A DNA stretch of 64,000 bases from Pseudomonas guariconensis (GCF_900102675.1 NZ_FMYX01000002.1:124001-188000), one strand, 5' to 3'. Numbered from the stretch's first letter, positions 31,650 to 42,941 are shown. The notes: generated from the letters alone by a model not told the origin. Made by a program: numbers and translations.

Positions 31650-33550
31650 ACCAGTACCTCGGCGAGATTACCTTTGGTCTCCAGCCAGCTCTTGCGATCG
31701 CCGGCGCGCTTCTTGGCCAGCAGCATGTCCATGATCTCGGTGGTGCCCTGCACATCGTCCAGGGTCAGCTGGACCAGGCGCCGGGTGTTCGGATCCATGG
31801 TGGTCTCGCGCAACTGCGGTGGGTTCATCTCGCCCAGCCCCTTGAATCGGGTGACCTGCGGTTTGCCACGTTTCTTCTCGGCCACCAGGCGGTCCAGGAT
31901 GCCGTCGCGTTCCGCCTCGTCGAGGGCGTAGTAGATCTCCTTGCCCAGGTCGATGCGATACAGCGGTGGCATGGCCACGTACACGTGACCGGCTTCCACC
32001 AGCGGGCGGAAGTGCTGAACGAACAAGGCACATAGCAGCGTGGCGATATGCAGACCGTCGGAGTCGGCGTCGGCGAGGATGCAGATCTTGCCGTAGCGCA
32101 ACTGCGACAGGTCCGCAGCGCCCGGATCGACCCCGATGGCCACGGCGATGTTGTGCACCTCCTGGCTGGCGAGGACTTCGCCACCATCGACTTCCCAGGT
32201 GTTGAGGATCTTGCCGCGCAGGGGCAGGATCGCCTGGAACTCCTTGTCACGCGCCTGTTTGGCCGAACCGCCGGCCGAGTCACCTTCGACCAGGAACAGC
32301 TCGGCACGCATCGGGTCCTGGCCTGCGCAGTCGGCCAGCTTGCCAGGCAGTGCCGGGCCTTGGGTGATGCGCTTGCGTTCGACCTTCTTGCTCGCCTTCA
32401 GACGACGCCCAGCGTTGCTGATGGCCAGCTCCGCCAATTGCATGCCCAGCTCGGGGTGGGCATTGAGCCACAGGCTGAACGCATCCTTGACCACGCCGGA
32501 AACGAACGCCGCCGCCTCGCGGGATGACAGGCGCTCCTTGGTCTGGCCAGAGAACTGTGGCTCCTGCATCTTCATGGACAAGACGAAGGTGATGCGCTCC
32601 CAGACATCCTCGGGCGCCAGCTTGACGCCACGCGGCAGCAGGTTGCGAAACTCGCAGAACTCGCGCATCGCATCCAGCAGCCCCTGGCGCAGCCCATTGA
32701 CGTGCGTGCCGCCCTGGGCGGTGGGGATCAGGTTGACATAGCTTTCCTGGACGCTGTCGCCGCCCTCGGGCAACCATAGCAAGGCCCAGTCGACCGCCTC
32801 CTTGTTGCCCGCGAGGCTGCCGCAGAACGGCTCGTCGGGCAGACGCATGAACTCGCTGACCGAATCGACCAGGTACGAGCGCAGGCCGTCCTCGTAATGC
32901 CATTCGACCTTTTCGCCGCTGGCTTTGTCTTCGAAGCTGACTAGAAGGCCTGGGCAAAGCACGGCCTTGGCCTTGAGCACATGCTTGAGGCGGCTGATGG
33001 AAAACTTAGGTGAATCGAAGTATTTCGGGTCGGGGCTGAAATAGACGCTGGTGCCAGTGTTGCGCTTGCCAACAGTGCCGACCACCTCCAGTTCGCTGGC
33101 CTTGTAGCCATCGGCGAAGGTCATCTGGTACTCGGTGCCATCGCGCTTGACGCGTACGCGGACTTGGCTGGACAAGGCGTTGACCACCGAGATGCCCACC
33201 CCATGCAGGCCGCCGGAGAATTGGTAGTTCTTGTTGGAGAACTTGCCGCCAGCATGCAGCTTGGTGAGGATCAGCTCGACCCCGGACACCCCCTCCTCGG
33301 GGTGAATGTCCACCGGCATGCCGCGACCATCGTCGCAGACTTCCAGCGAATGATCGGCGTGGAGAATCACCTGTACCGAACGGGCGTGGCCGGCCAGGGC
33401 TTCGTCGACACTGTTGTCGATGACTTCCTGGGCCAGGTGGTTGGGCCGGCTGGTATCGGTATACATGCCCGGCCGCTTGCGGACCGGGTCAAGGCCCGAG
33501 AGGACTTCGATGGCGTCTGCGTTATAGGCGCTAGCGCTGGGATTGGCCAT
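31646..33550 (-). CDS. parE: DNA topoisomerase IV subunit B
   Basis: ParE is the ATPase subunit of topoisomerase IV. The 634-residue protein shows the GHKL domain (VIDNSVDEALAGHA), the transducer, and the TOPRIM domain with LVEGDSAGGSAKQARD and the DADSDGLH metal motif. It is followed by the esterase-like gene in a four-base overlap, and parC comes next on the same strand. Confidence 0.98.
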   Translation of the reverse strand: MANPSASAYNADAIEVLSGLDPVRKRPGMYTDTSRPNHLAQEVIDNSVDEALAGHARSVQVILHADHSLEVCDDGRGMPVDIHPEEGVSGVELILTKLHAGGKFSNKNYQFSGGLHGVGISVVNALSSQVRVRVKRDGTEYQMTFADGYKASELEVVGTVGKRNTGTSVYFSPDPKYFDSPKFSISRLKHVLKAKAVLCPGLLVSFEDKASGEKVEWHYEDGLRSYLVDSVSEFMRLPDEPFCGSLAGNKEAVDWALLWLPEGGDSVQESYVNLIPTAQGGTHVNGLRQGLLDAMREFCEFRNLLPRGVKLAPEDVWERITFVLSMKMQEPQFSGQTKERLSSREAAAFVSGVVKDAFSLWLNAHPELGMQLAELAISNAGRRLKASKKVERKRITQGPALPGKLADCAGQDPMRAELFLVEGDSAGGSAKQARDKEFQAILPLRGKILNTWEVDGGEVLASQEVHNIAVAIGVDPGAADLSQLRYGKICILADADSDGLHIATLLCALFVQHFRPLVEAGHVYVAMPPLYRIDLGKEIYYALDEAERDGILDRLVAEKKRGKPQVTRFKGLGEMNPPQLRETTMDPNTRRLVQLTLDDVQGTTEIMDMLLAKKRAGDRKSWLETKGNLAEVLV

Positions 33551-33584
33551 GGGTTCTCGTCGTCAGTCTGGTGAATGCAAAAAG

Positions 33585-34193
33585 TCAAAATACAGAAAAA
33601 TCGAGCGCCGCATACTGCCCGCGCGCAATGCCGGCGAAGGCCAGCAATGCCGGAAGACGCTCGGCGAAACCCTGGAAACCGTGGTCGCCGCCAGCCTGGA
33701 TGCGCAGGGCACAAGCTCGGTAATAGCGCTCGGCCTGGCGATAATCCAGGGTTTCATCGGCGGTCTGCAACCATACCTGATAGCGGTTGGCATCCAGGGG
33801 GGGCGGCACCTCCAGCTCGGCCAGGGCGTGTACATGGTCCAGGGTCAGCTCCCAGGTCTCGTCGGTGTACAGGTTGCGCTGGGTGCCGAGGTATCCGTCG
33901 AACAGCCGGTGCGGTCCGACCGCCGGGTTGATGAGCAGTGCCTTCAGGCCATGGCGCTCGGCCAGGTAGGTGGCATAGTAGCCGCCGAGCGAACTGCCCA
34001 CCAGTAAAGGGTGGCCCAGCTCGGCGATGGCCCCTTCGAGCTGGGCAATGGCCTGACGCGGGTGGTGATGCAAGGCAGGCACACGCAGTTGGTCGGCCAG
34101 GCCCAGTTGCTGCATCACCGCCTCGAGTTGGAGGGCTTTCCTCGACAGCGGCGAGCTGTTGAAGCCGTGGATATAAAGGATGGAACCCGACAT
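33585..34193 (-). CDS. yqiA: YqiA-type esterase
   Basis: This is a 202-residue alpha/beta hydrolase with HGFNSSPLSRKA near the N terminus, nucleophile motif GSSLGGYYA, acid in TADETLDY and His in GGDHGF. E. coli YqiA hydrolyses short-chain acyl esters and also lies between cpdA and parE. The start MSGSILYIHGF at 34193 is chosen by homology; the frame runs much further upstream through a GC-rich stretch without conserved residues. The 175 bp between it and cpdA hold no gene. Confidence 0.93.
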   Translation of the reverse strand: MSGSILYIHGFNSSPLSRKALQLEAVMQQLGLADQLRVPALHHHPRQAIAQLEGAIAELGHPLLVGSSLGGYYATYLAERHGLKALLINPAVGPHRLFDGYLGTQRNLYTDETWELTLDHVHALAELEVPPPLDANRYQVWLQTADETLDYRQAERYYRACALRIQAGGDHGFQGFAERLPALLAFAGIARGQYAALDFSVF

Positions 34194-34368
34194 GCTGCCC
34201 CCGGAGTGTACTGCGGCGCGCCCGTCCGTGCGGGCGCAGGGACGCGCAGTGTAGCCTGTTCGCTGGGTTTTGGCGCAGCTTCGGGCTTTTCGCAACAAAT
34301 TCTTCACGCCGCAGGCGGCCAAGGGCTTGCATCTTGTTCGCGGGCCCTTACCTGGAGCACACCGAGCC

Positions 34369-35184
34369 TCAATACCCCGGACTGTTGAAATCCAGCTGTA
34401 CGTTGAAATCCCGGGCCCGCTCGAACCCACTCTCGACTCGCCCATCGCCATGCAAGCGCAACCACCGGTAACCGGGCTGCTCCTCGCTGACCTGGAAGTC
34501 CTCACTGTTGGGGGCGAACTGGATGCAGGTCGAGGGCGTGGCCAACAGACGAACACCTTCACGCCGCTCATCCCAAGGCTGGTGGATATGCCCCCAGAGC
34601 ACTGCCCTTACCTGTGTATAACCGCGCAGTCGCTTCCATAGCTCATCGGCATTGCGCAGGCCGATCGGCGCGATCCAGGCACAACCGATGTCCACAGGCT
34701 GATGATGCAGGCAGACCAGGCAGTGACGCTCCCCCGCTCCAGCCAGGGCTTGCTCCAGCAGGGTCAGTTGATCGTCGGCGAGCCAACCATGGGTGGCATC
34801 GGGCACGTTCGAGTTGAGCATGACAATGCGCCAGGCGCCCAGATCGGTCACCGCCTGCACCAGGTCGCTGCCCTGCGCGAACTCGGCCATCACCTTGGCC
34901 TCATCGTGATTGCCCGGCAGCCAGCGGCTCGGCGCACCCAACGCCGCAGTCAGCTGGCGGAAGGCTTCATAGGACGCGACGCTGCCATCCTGGGACAGAT
35001 CACCGGTGCACAGCAGTAAGTCCGGTTGCGGCTGCTCGCGCCGCACTTGCTCGACCACATGCTGCAAGCTGTCGCGGGTATTCATGCCCAGCAGGGTGCC
35101 GCCCGCGTCCGCGAACAGGTGGGCGTCGGTCAGTTGCACCACCTGCAGGGGTGCCGAGGCTTGAGGGAGATTGAATTGCGGCAA
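34369..35184 (-). CDS. cpdA: 3',5'-cyclic AMP phosphodiesterase CpdA
   Basis: CpdA hydrolyses cAMP, lowering activity of Vfr/CRP-type regulators. The 271-residue calcineurin-like metallophosphoesterase has the full metal set: LTDAHLFAD, GDLSQDGS, GNHDE, LHHQPVDIG and GHIHQPW. It sits in the conserved nudF-DUF1249-cpdA-yqiA-parE order found in many gammaproteobacteria. Confidence 0.96.
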   Translation of the reverse strand: MPQFNLPQASAPLQVVQLTDAHLFADAGGTLLGMNTRDSLQHVVEQVRREQPQPDLLLCTGDLSQDGSVASYEAFRQLTAALGAPSRWLPGNHDEAKVMAEFAQGSDLVQAVTDLGAWRIVMLNSNVPDATHGWLADDQLTLLEQALAGAGERHCLVCLHHQPVDIGCAWIAPIGLRNADELWKRLRGYTQVRAVLWGHIHQPWDERREGVRLLATPSTCIQFAPNSEDFQVSEEQPGYRWLRLHGDGRVESGFERARDFNVQLDFNSPGY

Positions 35185-35269
35185 CGGCCGGCTCCTCGAA
35201 CGGATTCAGCGCGATTATGGGATGCCGAAGGGGCCGGAGCAAAGGGCTGAAACCGACCGCCGTCACATT

Positions 35270-35716
35270 TCAGCGAACGGCTTCCAACTCATGGCCGCAG
35301 GCCAGGCAGTGGCTGAGCCATTCACCCAGGAACAGGTTGAGCTGAGCTTTTTCATCCGGCTGGTGCATGGCCGCGTTGGGATAGGGATAGATGCTGCGCA
35401 GGCGCCGGGTATGCTCGGCACTGACCACTTCGGCCATGCGTGCATCGTGGTACACCTGCACCTCCAGATGCGGCACCGGCAACCAGGGCAGGCTGTGTTC
35501 CTGACGCACGCGCAGGGTGGTGGTGTAGGGGCACGCCAGCACCACGTCGAGCACCAGCACGCCCAGCATCTGGTCACCTTGGGTCATGCCGATGCGCCGC
35601 GAGCTCTGGGTGGTGCGCATGTCTGGCAACAGACGCATCAGGCGGGCGTAGTTGGCCTCGCAAGCTGCCTGCAGCCCGGCCAGGTCGACCCGATAGCGCT
35701 CGCGTAACAGGTTCAC
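35270..35716 (-). CDS. DUF1249 protein (YqiB-like)
   Basis: This is a 148-residue cytoplasmic protein of the DUF1249 family (E. coli YqiB), function unknown. The conserved features are NYARLMRLLPDM near the N terminus and the repeated EVQVYHDARMAEV and RSIYPYPNAAMHQPDEK segments. The start chosen is GTG at 35716, whose GTGA overlaps the nudF stop by four bases and has GAGG nine bases upstream. A GTG two codons earlier and an ATG at 35758 are alternatives. Confidence 0.87.
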   Translation of the reverse strand: MNLLRERYRVDLAGLQAACEANYARLMRLLPDMRTTQSSRRIGMTQGDQMLGVLVLDVVLACPYTTTLRVRQEHSLPWLPVPHLEVQVYHDARMAEVVSAEHTRRLRSIYPYPNAAMHQPDEKAQLNLFLGEWLSHCLACGHELEAVR

Positions 35717-36330
35717 GACCACATCCCTCGCACTTCCGCACGGTTCAGCGCCAACCATTGCAGGCCGATGATGGTCGCGGCGTTGCAGATACGCCCGTCA
35801 CGCACAGCCTGCAGGGCGTCCTCGAACGACCAGACGCGCACGCGGATGTCCTCGCCTTCTTCCTCAAGACCATGCAGCCCGCCGGCGCCTTCGCTGGAGC
35901 AGCGCCCCAGGAACAGGTGCACGTACTCGTCACTGCCTCCGGGCGACGGGAAGTAGCGGGTCATGGGCCACAGTGCGCTGAAGGTCAGGCCGGCTTCCTC
36001 CTGGGCTTCGCGGTGGGCGACCTCCTCGGGCTCCTCGTCCTTGTCGATGAGCCCGGCGACCATCTCGATCAGCCAAGGGTTCTCGACCTTGCCCAAGGCA
36101 CCGACGCGGAACTGCTCGATCAGCACCACCTCGTCACGCTGAGGATCGTATGGCAGCACACAGACCGCATCATGGCGCACGAACAGTTCCCGGCTGATCT
36201 CCCGCCCCATGCCGCCAGCGAACAACTCATGGCGCAAGCGCACCTTGTCGAGCCGGTAGAAGCCCTGGAAGCAGTTGGCCTGCTCGACGATCTCGACCGC
36301 CTTGGGCACTGAATTCAACGTATCTGACAT
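35713..36330 (-). CDS. nudF: ADP-ribose pyrophosphatase
   Basis: NudF hydrolyses ADP-ribose to AMP and ribose 5-phosphate. The 205-residue protein carries a complete Nudix box, G-x5-E-x7-REAQEEAGL, in the middle of the chain. It is the first gene of the minus-strand run nudF-DUF1249-cpdA-yqiA-parE. The 184-bp gap to the divergent RsiV-like gene should hold both promoters. Confidence 0.95.
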   Translation of the reverse strand: MSDTLNSVPKAVEIVEQANCFQGFYRLDKVRLRHELFAGGMGREISRELFVRHDAVCVLPYDPQRDEVVLIEQFRVGALGKVENPWLIEMVAGLIDKDEEPEEVAHREAQEEAGLTFSALWPMTRYFPSPGGSDEYVHLFLGRCSSEGAGGLHGLEEEGEDIRVRVWSFEDALQAVRDGRICNAATIIGLQWLALNRAEVRGMWS

Positions 36331-36514
36331 GGGAATCCTCGTTACCTCATTTACCGCATCGCGCCATCCTACTCTGCGAGCCGTCGTGTTTCACCCCTTT
36401 CCAACGACCGTTCAGGCGGCCAGGACAGAGCGTCTCTACTCTGTTAGCTTAGTGGCGAACTGAAGGCCGCGCCGACGGTCGAAGCTCGACTCCATCTGTT
36501 CTGCAAGGATCATC

Positions 36515-37261
36515 ATGACGCTTGTCAAACTGACTTCCGTGGCTGTGCTGGCATTGGCCCTTGGCGCCTGCCAAAGCCTGTTCGAGCCCAACTACCGAGC
36601 CCCGCTCGAGGTCAAGCGCGACGCCTGGGAACACGTCAAACCCGGTTGCAGCGAGAGCGACTGCCCACTGGTGAACATCGACACCATTCATTTCCCGGCC
36701 CTGCCCAAGCTCGACGCCATCGTCGAACAGCGCCTGCTGCAGCTGACCGAAGACAACCAGCGCAGCACCGCGCCTACCTCGCTGCAAGCCTATGAGCAGC
36801 AATACCTGGCCACTGCCGAAAAACGCAACAGCAGCTACCTGCAGGCCAAGGTACGCGAGCAGCATGACGGGCTGGTGATCATCGAACTGTCCAGCTATCT
36901 GGACAGCGGTGGCGCCCACGGCATGCCGGGGCGCGGGTTCATCAACTATTCGCGCAAGCTGGACAAGGTCCTGACCCTGCAGGACATGCTGCTGCCGGGC
37001 CAGGAGGAGACCTTCTGGAAGACGGTCGAGGAGTCCCACCGCGCCTGGATGATCAGCACCGGCATGGACAAGGACCCCGAATTCATCAAGACCTGGCCGT
37101 TCCGCAAGTCCCCGCACGTGGCGCTGACCTATGGCGCGGTGGTGGTCAAGTACGAAGTCTATGCCATTGCGCCCTATTCCATGGGCCACATCGAACTGAA
37201 GATCCCCTATCCACGCCTCAATGGCGTGCTCAAGCCCGAGCTGTTTCCTGGCCGCGGCTAA
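36515..37261 (+). CDS. RsiV-family (DUF3298) lipoprotein
   Basis: This is a 248-residue lipoprotein with signal peptide and lipobox LGAC (Cys19). The body has the DUF3298 pattern (SYLDSGGAHGMPGRGFINYSRKL, LTLQDMLL) found in the extracellular part of the anti-sigma factor RsiV. It has no membrane anchor or anti-sigma domain, so it is not itself an anti-sigma factor; lysozyme-type ligand binding is only a guess. AAGGA precedes the ATG. The 3' end overlaps the convergent cytX gene by 32 bp. Confidence 0.82.
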   Translation: MTLVKLTSVAVLALALGACQSLFEPNYRAPLEVKRDAWEHVKPGCSESDCPLVNIDTIHFPALPKLDAIVEQRLLQLTEDNQRSTAPTSLQAYEQQYLATAEKRNSSYLQAKVREQHDGLVIIELSSYLDSGGAHGMPGRGFINYSRKLDKVLTLQDMLLPGQEETFWKTVEESHRAWMISTGMDKDPEFIKTWPFRKSPHVALTYGAVVVKYEVYAIAPYSMGHIELKIPYPRLNGVLKPELFPGRG

Positions 37262-38513
37262 GGCTCAGCAGGCCATGCAGTACCCCTGCCAGCAGCAGTG
37301 CCGGCAGGGTCGCCCCCAGCTCCGGTGCGACATTGGCCATGAAGTGATATGCCGCCACCCCCACCGCCCAGGCGACCAGCGCCTGCCAGTGTAAGCCACT
37401 GATCGCCGCCGGTATCTGCCGACGGCGAATGACGAAGTGGTCCATCAGCACGACACCGAACAACGGCGCGAACACCGATCCGATCAACAGCAAGAAGTTC
37501 TGGTACTGCGCCAGCGGCGCCAGCAGGGCGATCAATGTGCACAGCACGCCGATGGCCAGGGCCAGGTGCTCGACCTTCATGCGCACCAGCAAACCCGTAG
37601 ACACGGCAGCAGAATGGATGTCGGCAAAGGCGTTCTCCGACTCATCCAGCAAGATCAGCAGCAGTGGAATACCCAGACCTGCCCCCGCCAAGGCCAGTAG
37701 CAGTGCATTGACCTCACCGCTCGGCGCGAAGGCCAGGGTGTAGGCCACGCCCAAGCTCATCAGCCAGGCATTGCCAATGAAAAAGCCCAGCGCCGTACCG
37801 CCGAACACGCGGCTGGCTCGCTGGCCGAAACGTGAGTAGTCGGCGATCAACGGCAACCACGACAACGGCATGGCGATGACGATGTCAAAGCCCACCGCCA
37901 GTGACATCGAGCCATCGCCCGCCTGGCGCCACAGGCCCGCCAGGTCGGCCTTGGCGAACAAGTTCCAGGTCAGCCACAGGCACGCCCCGAGCAGCAGCCA
38001 GATACCCCATTTGCGCAGCACCTTGCGCACGAAGGTCAGTGGGCCGCTCACCGCCAGCAAGGTGGCCAGAGCGCCAAAGCACAAGGTCCAGAGCAGAGGG
38101 CTGCTCCAGCCGCTGCCCTCGCCGAACGCCCGGGTGCCGAGCAGGCTGGCGGCATCGCGCATGACGATGATCTCAAACGACCCCCACCCCACCAGTTGCA
38201 ACAAGTTGAGCAGCGCCGGCAGACGCGCGCCATGACGCCCCAGGCTCAGGCGCAGGGTGGCCATGGCCGATAGCCCAGTGTCGCTGCCGATGACCCCGGC
38301 CGCCGCCAACAGCAGCACGCCTACCGCGGAGCCCAGCGCGATCGCCAGCACCGAGCCTGCCAAGCCAAGGCCTGGCGCCAGTAGCGCGCCGACCTGCAGG
38401 ACCATCAGGCCGATGCCGAGGGAGAACCAGAGGGAAAACAGGTCGCGGGCGCCGAATTGGCGCTGCCCGTGAGGGACCGGGTGGTCGGGGGAGAAGTGGC
38501 TGGGAGTGGTCAT
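37230..38513 (-). CDS. cytX: Hydroxymethylpyrimidine transporter CytX
   Basis: CytX is a 427-residue permease of the cytosine/purine (NCS1) family with about 12 membrane helices, proposed to import the thiamin precursor hydroxymethylpyrimidine. Family features include RQFGARDLFSLWFSLG at the N terminus and the SRFG segment in LIADYSRFGQRASR. Its place directly downstream of thiC, which makes the same precursor, supports the thiamin role. It may be reached by read-through past the thiC terminator and REP pair. The start MTTPSHFSPDHP is chosen by homology. Confidence 0.85.
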   Translation of the reverse strand: MTTPSHFSPDHPVPHGQRQFGARDLFSLWFSLGIGLMVLQVGALLAPGLGLAGSVLAIALGSAVGVLLLAAAGVIGSDTGLSAMATLRLSLGRHGARLPALLNLLQLVGWGSFEIIVMRDAASLLGTRAFGEGSGWSSPLLWTLCFGALATLLAVSGPLTFVRKVLRKWGIWLLLGACLWLTWNLFAKADLAGLWRQAGDGSMSLAVGFDIVIAMPLSWLPLIADYSRFGQRASRVFGGTALGFFIGNAWLMSLGVAYTLAFAPSGEVNALLLALAGAGLGIPLLLILLDESENAFADIHSAAVSTGLLVRMKVEHLALAIGVLCTLIALLAPLAQYQNFLLLIGSVFAPLFGVVLMDHFVIRRRQIPAAISGLHWQALVAWAVGVAAYHFMANVAPELGATLPALLLAGVLHGLLSLSRGQETARA

Positions 38514-38571
38514 CGGCGGGCTTACCAGAGTTGTTGTTGGGGATACCGAGTCAAACTGACGAAGGGCACAG

Positions 38572-38644
38572 CCCTGTGGGAGTGGGTTTACCCACGAATG
38601 CGTCAGTGAACTCAGCATTCGCAGGTAAACCCGCCCCCACAGGG
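38572..38644. repeat. Inverted pair of REP elements between thiC and cytX
   Basis: Two 30-base arms (38572-38601 and 38615-38644) are complementary at 26 positions and contain the Pseudomonas putida REP core GGGTAAACCC...CCCACAGGG. As RNA they would form a long hairpin between the thiC and cytX messages. Confidence 0.85.
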
Positions 38645-38659
38645 CCGTGCCCCACACAG

Positions 38660-38688
38660 AAAAATGTGCCCCTCCCACAGGAAGGGGC
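38660..38688 (-). terminator. Intrinsic terminator of thiC
   Basis: On the minus strand GCCCCTTCC, a short loop and GGAGGGGC (one bulged T) are followed by ACATTTTTCT, starting ten bases after the thiC stop. It should reduce but may not abolish read-through into cytX. Confidence 0.7.
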
Positions 38689-38697
38689 CGGGATGCG

Positions 38698-40830
<2,133 letters not shown>

Positions 40831-40836
40831 ATGCGC

Positions 40837-40866
40837 AGTCTAGACTCAAGTGGTCGGCAAAGCCAA
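40837..40866 (-). promoter_or_regulatory. Sigma-70 promoter upstream of the TPP riboswitch
   Basis: On the minus strand TTGGCT and TAGACT are 18 bases apart. The predicted start falls within a few bases of the riboswitch 5' end, as expected for a riboswitch leader. Confidence 0.55.
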
Positions 40867-40984
40867 GCGTGTAGCTTGGCGAATGATGAAAGGCACGTCA
40901 GGCGATTGTTGCCAGGTGCGCCCGGCACTACACTGGCCATCGCTCGATACTCAACAGTTCAGAAATTCATTTCAAGGATTGCCT

Positions 40985-42415
40985 ATGCTGCGCAAACTCT
41001 CACTGGCGATAGCCGTGTCTTGTGCGTCCAACGCAGTGGTCTGGGCAGCGGATATGCCCACGACGGTGAAAACCGACCTGGTCAGCGTTTACCAGGAGGC
41101 GGTCGACAACAACGCCGACCTGGCCGCCGCCCGCGCCGACTACGGCGCTCGTCGCGAAGTGGTCCCCCAGGCCAGGGCCGGACTGCTGCCGAACCTGTCG
41201 GCCGGTGCCGAGATGCTCAACACTCGCACCAAGATCGACGAGCCCTCCATCACGTCCAACCGCAGCGGCAATTCCTGGAGCGCCACACTGGCGCAGCCGA
41301 TCTTCCGTGCCGACCGCTGGTTCCAGTTGCAGGCAGCCGAAGCCGTCAATGAACAGGCGGCCCTCGAGCTGTCGGCCACCGAACAGAACCTGATTCTGCA
41401 AACCGCCGAAAACTACTTCGCGGTACTGCGCGCCCAGGACAACCTGGCCTCGACCAAAGCCGAGGAAGCGGCCTTCAAGCGCCAGCTGGACCAGTCCAAC
41501 GAGCGCTTCGACGTCGGCCTTTCGGACAAGACCGACGTGCTGCAGTCCCAGGCCAGTTACGACACCGCCCGGGCCAACCGGATCATCGCCGAGCGCCAGG
41601 TACAGGATGCCTTCGAGGCCCTGGTGACCCTGACCAACCGCGAATACAGCTCGATCCAGGGCGTGGTCCATACCCTACCGGTGCAGGTGCCAATCCCCAA
41701 CGATGCCAAGGCCTGGGTCGATACCGCGGCGCGGCAGAACCTCAACCTGCTTGCCACCAACCATGCCGTGACCGCCGCCGAGGAAACCCTGCGCCAGCGC
41801 AAGGCCGGCCACGCCCCGACGCTCGATGCTGTGGCCAAGTACCAAAAAGGCGACAATGACAGTCTCGGCTTCACCAACCCCTCGCCCTTCGGGCGCTACA
41901 GCGGCGACGTGGAGCAGACCAGCATCGGCCTTCAGTTGAACATCCCGATCTACAGTGGCGGGCTGACCAGTTCCCAAGTGCGCGAAGCGTACCAGCGCCT
42001 GAGCCAGAGCGAACAGCAGCGCGAAAGCCTGCGTCGTCAGGTGGTGGAGAACACCCGCAACCTGCACCGCGCAGTGAACACAGACGTGGAACAGGTACAG
42101 GCGCGCAAGCAATCGATCATTTCCAACCAGAGTGCCCTGGAGGCTACCGAGATCGGCTATCAGGTCGGTACCCGCAACATCGTCGACGTACTCGATGCCC
42201 AGCGCCAGCTTTACACCTCGGTGCGCGACTACAACAACAGCCGCTACGACTACATCCTCGACAACCTGCGCCTCAAGCAAGCCGCCGGGACGCTCAGTCC
42301 GCAGGACCTGCAGGACTTGGGCCGCTATCTGAAAGCCGACTACAACCCGGACAAGGACTTCCTCCCACCCGACCTGGCAGCCGCGGCGGCAAAGAACTTC
42401 GAGCGGCGACCTTGA
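40985..42415 (+). CDS. tolC: TolC-family outer-membrane channel
   Basis: This is a 476-residue TolC-type protein, the outer-membrane exit duct for type I secretion and efflux pumps. It has a signal peptide (about 1-21, cleavage near VWA-AD) and two OEP repeats with long heptad helices (AAARADYGARREVVPQARAG, RYDYILDNLRLKQAAG). AAGGA lies seven bases before the ATG. Synteny with thiC matches the P. aeruginosa OpmH locus. It is divergent from thiC. A perfect hairpin follows the stop. Confidence 0.94.
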   Translation: MLRKLSLAIAVSCASNAVVWAADMPTTVKTDLVSVYQEAVDNNADLAAARADYGARREVVPQARAGLLPNLSAGAEMLNTRTKIDEPSITSNRSGNSWSATLAQPIFRADRWFQLQAAEAVNEQAALELSATEQNLILQTAENYFAVLRAQDNLASTKAEEAAFKRQLDQSNERFDVGLSDKTDVLQSQASYDTARANRIIAERQVQDAFEALVTLTNREYSSIQGVVHTLPVQVPIPNDAKAWVDTAARQNLNLLATNHAVTAAEETLRQRKAGHAPTLDAVAKYQKGDNDSLGFTNPSPFGRYSGDVEQTSIGLQLNIPIYSGGLTSSQVREAYQRLSQSEQQRESLRRQVVENTRNLHRAVNTDVEQVQARKQSIISNQSALEATEIGYQVGTRNIVDVLDAQRQLYTSVRDYNNSRYDYILDNLRLKQAAGTLSPQDLQDLGRYLKADYNPDKDFLPPDLAAAAAKNFERRP

Positions 42416-42427
42416 GGACGCGCTACC

Positions 42428-42469
42428 GCTACTTCACGGGCACGCCTGCCGAGTGGCTCGTGAAGTAGC
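42428..42469. terminator. Perfect 11-bp hairpin after the tolC-like gene
   Basis: The arms GCTACTTCACG (42428-42438) and CGTGAAGTAGC (42459-42469) are perfectly complementary around a 20-base GC-rich loop. The hairpin lies between convergent genes and has no T tract. Confidence 0.5.
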
Positions 42470-42491
42470 TGGCACAGCCTGTCGATGCACA

Positions 42492-42941
42492 TCACTTCAT
42501 GAAGAAACGAATTGCGTTGTGATCGCCATCGATATGCAGCGAAGACCTGCAGTCGGCGTAGGCCTCGCCGATGGACGCGGCATGAAGCCTGACACGCCGC
42601 AGGTCGTACATGATGCTGAAATTGCACGCCAGAGCGCCCGAGGTCACAAGGACCTCCTCAACGAAGCTATGCTTGCCCAGCACCTTCGGCACCATCTCCA
42701 ACCTACCCTGATCGTCGTCATCCACCGACCAACTGGCGTTGTCATCGATAGTGAAGTGCGGCCCTTTCAAGGCGTCGATGAAATAGGCCCCGGTGTGCTG
42801 GATGCTGGCGTTTGGATCCGGGTAGTTCACGCTCACGCTGGCCCACGGTTCGATGAACTTTGGGTACTTCGGCACACCGATCGAGGCCTGTGCCGACAAG
42901 GCGGTCATCAGGCCGAACGCGGTGAGTGTCCTGCTGTACAT
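42492..42941 (-). CDS. Small exported protein of unknown function
   Basis: This 149-residue product has a clear signal peptide (MYSRTLTAFGLMTALSAQA) and a mature part rich in Asp, Ser and aromatic residues (NYPDPNASIQHTGAYF, IDDNASWSVDDDDQ). Two cysteines could form one disulfide. GGAGGAG before the ATG shows it is a real gene. I do not recognise the family. It is flanked by the tolC-like gene (convergent) and waaA (upstream, same strand direction downstream), with no obvious functional link. Confidence 0.8.
   Translation of the reverse strand: MYSRTLTAFGLMTALSAQASIGVPKYPKFIEPWASVSVNYPDPNASIQHTGAYFIDALKGPHFTIDDNASWSVDDDDQGRLEMVPKVLGKHSFVEEVLVTSGALACNFSIMYDLRRVRLHAASIGEAYADCRSSLHIDGDHNAIRFFMK

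Noticed and set aside
33551..34571. Long form of YqiA (328 codons)
   Set aside because: The first 126 codons cover a GC-rich intergenic gap and the cpdA end without conserved residues; the hydrolase fold begins at MSGSILYIHG.
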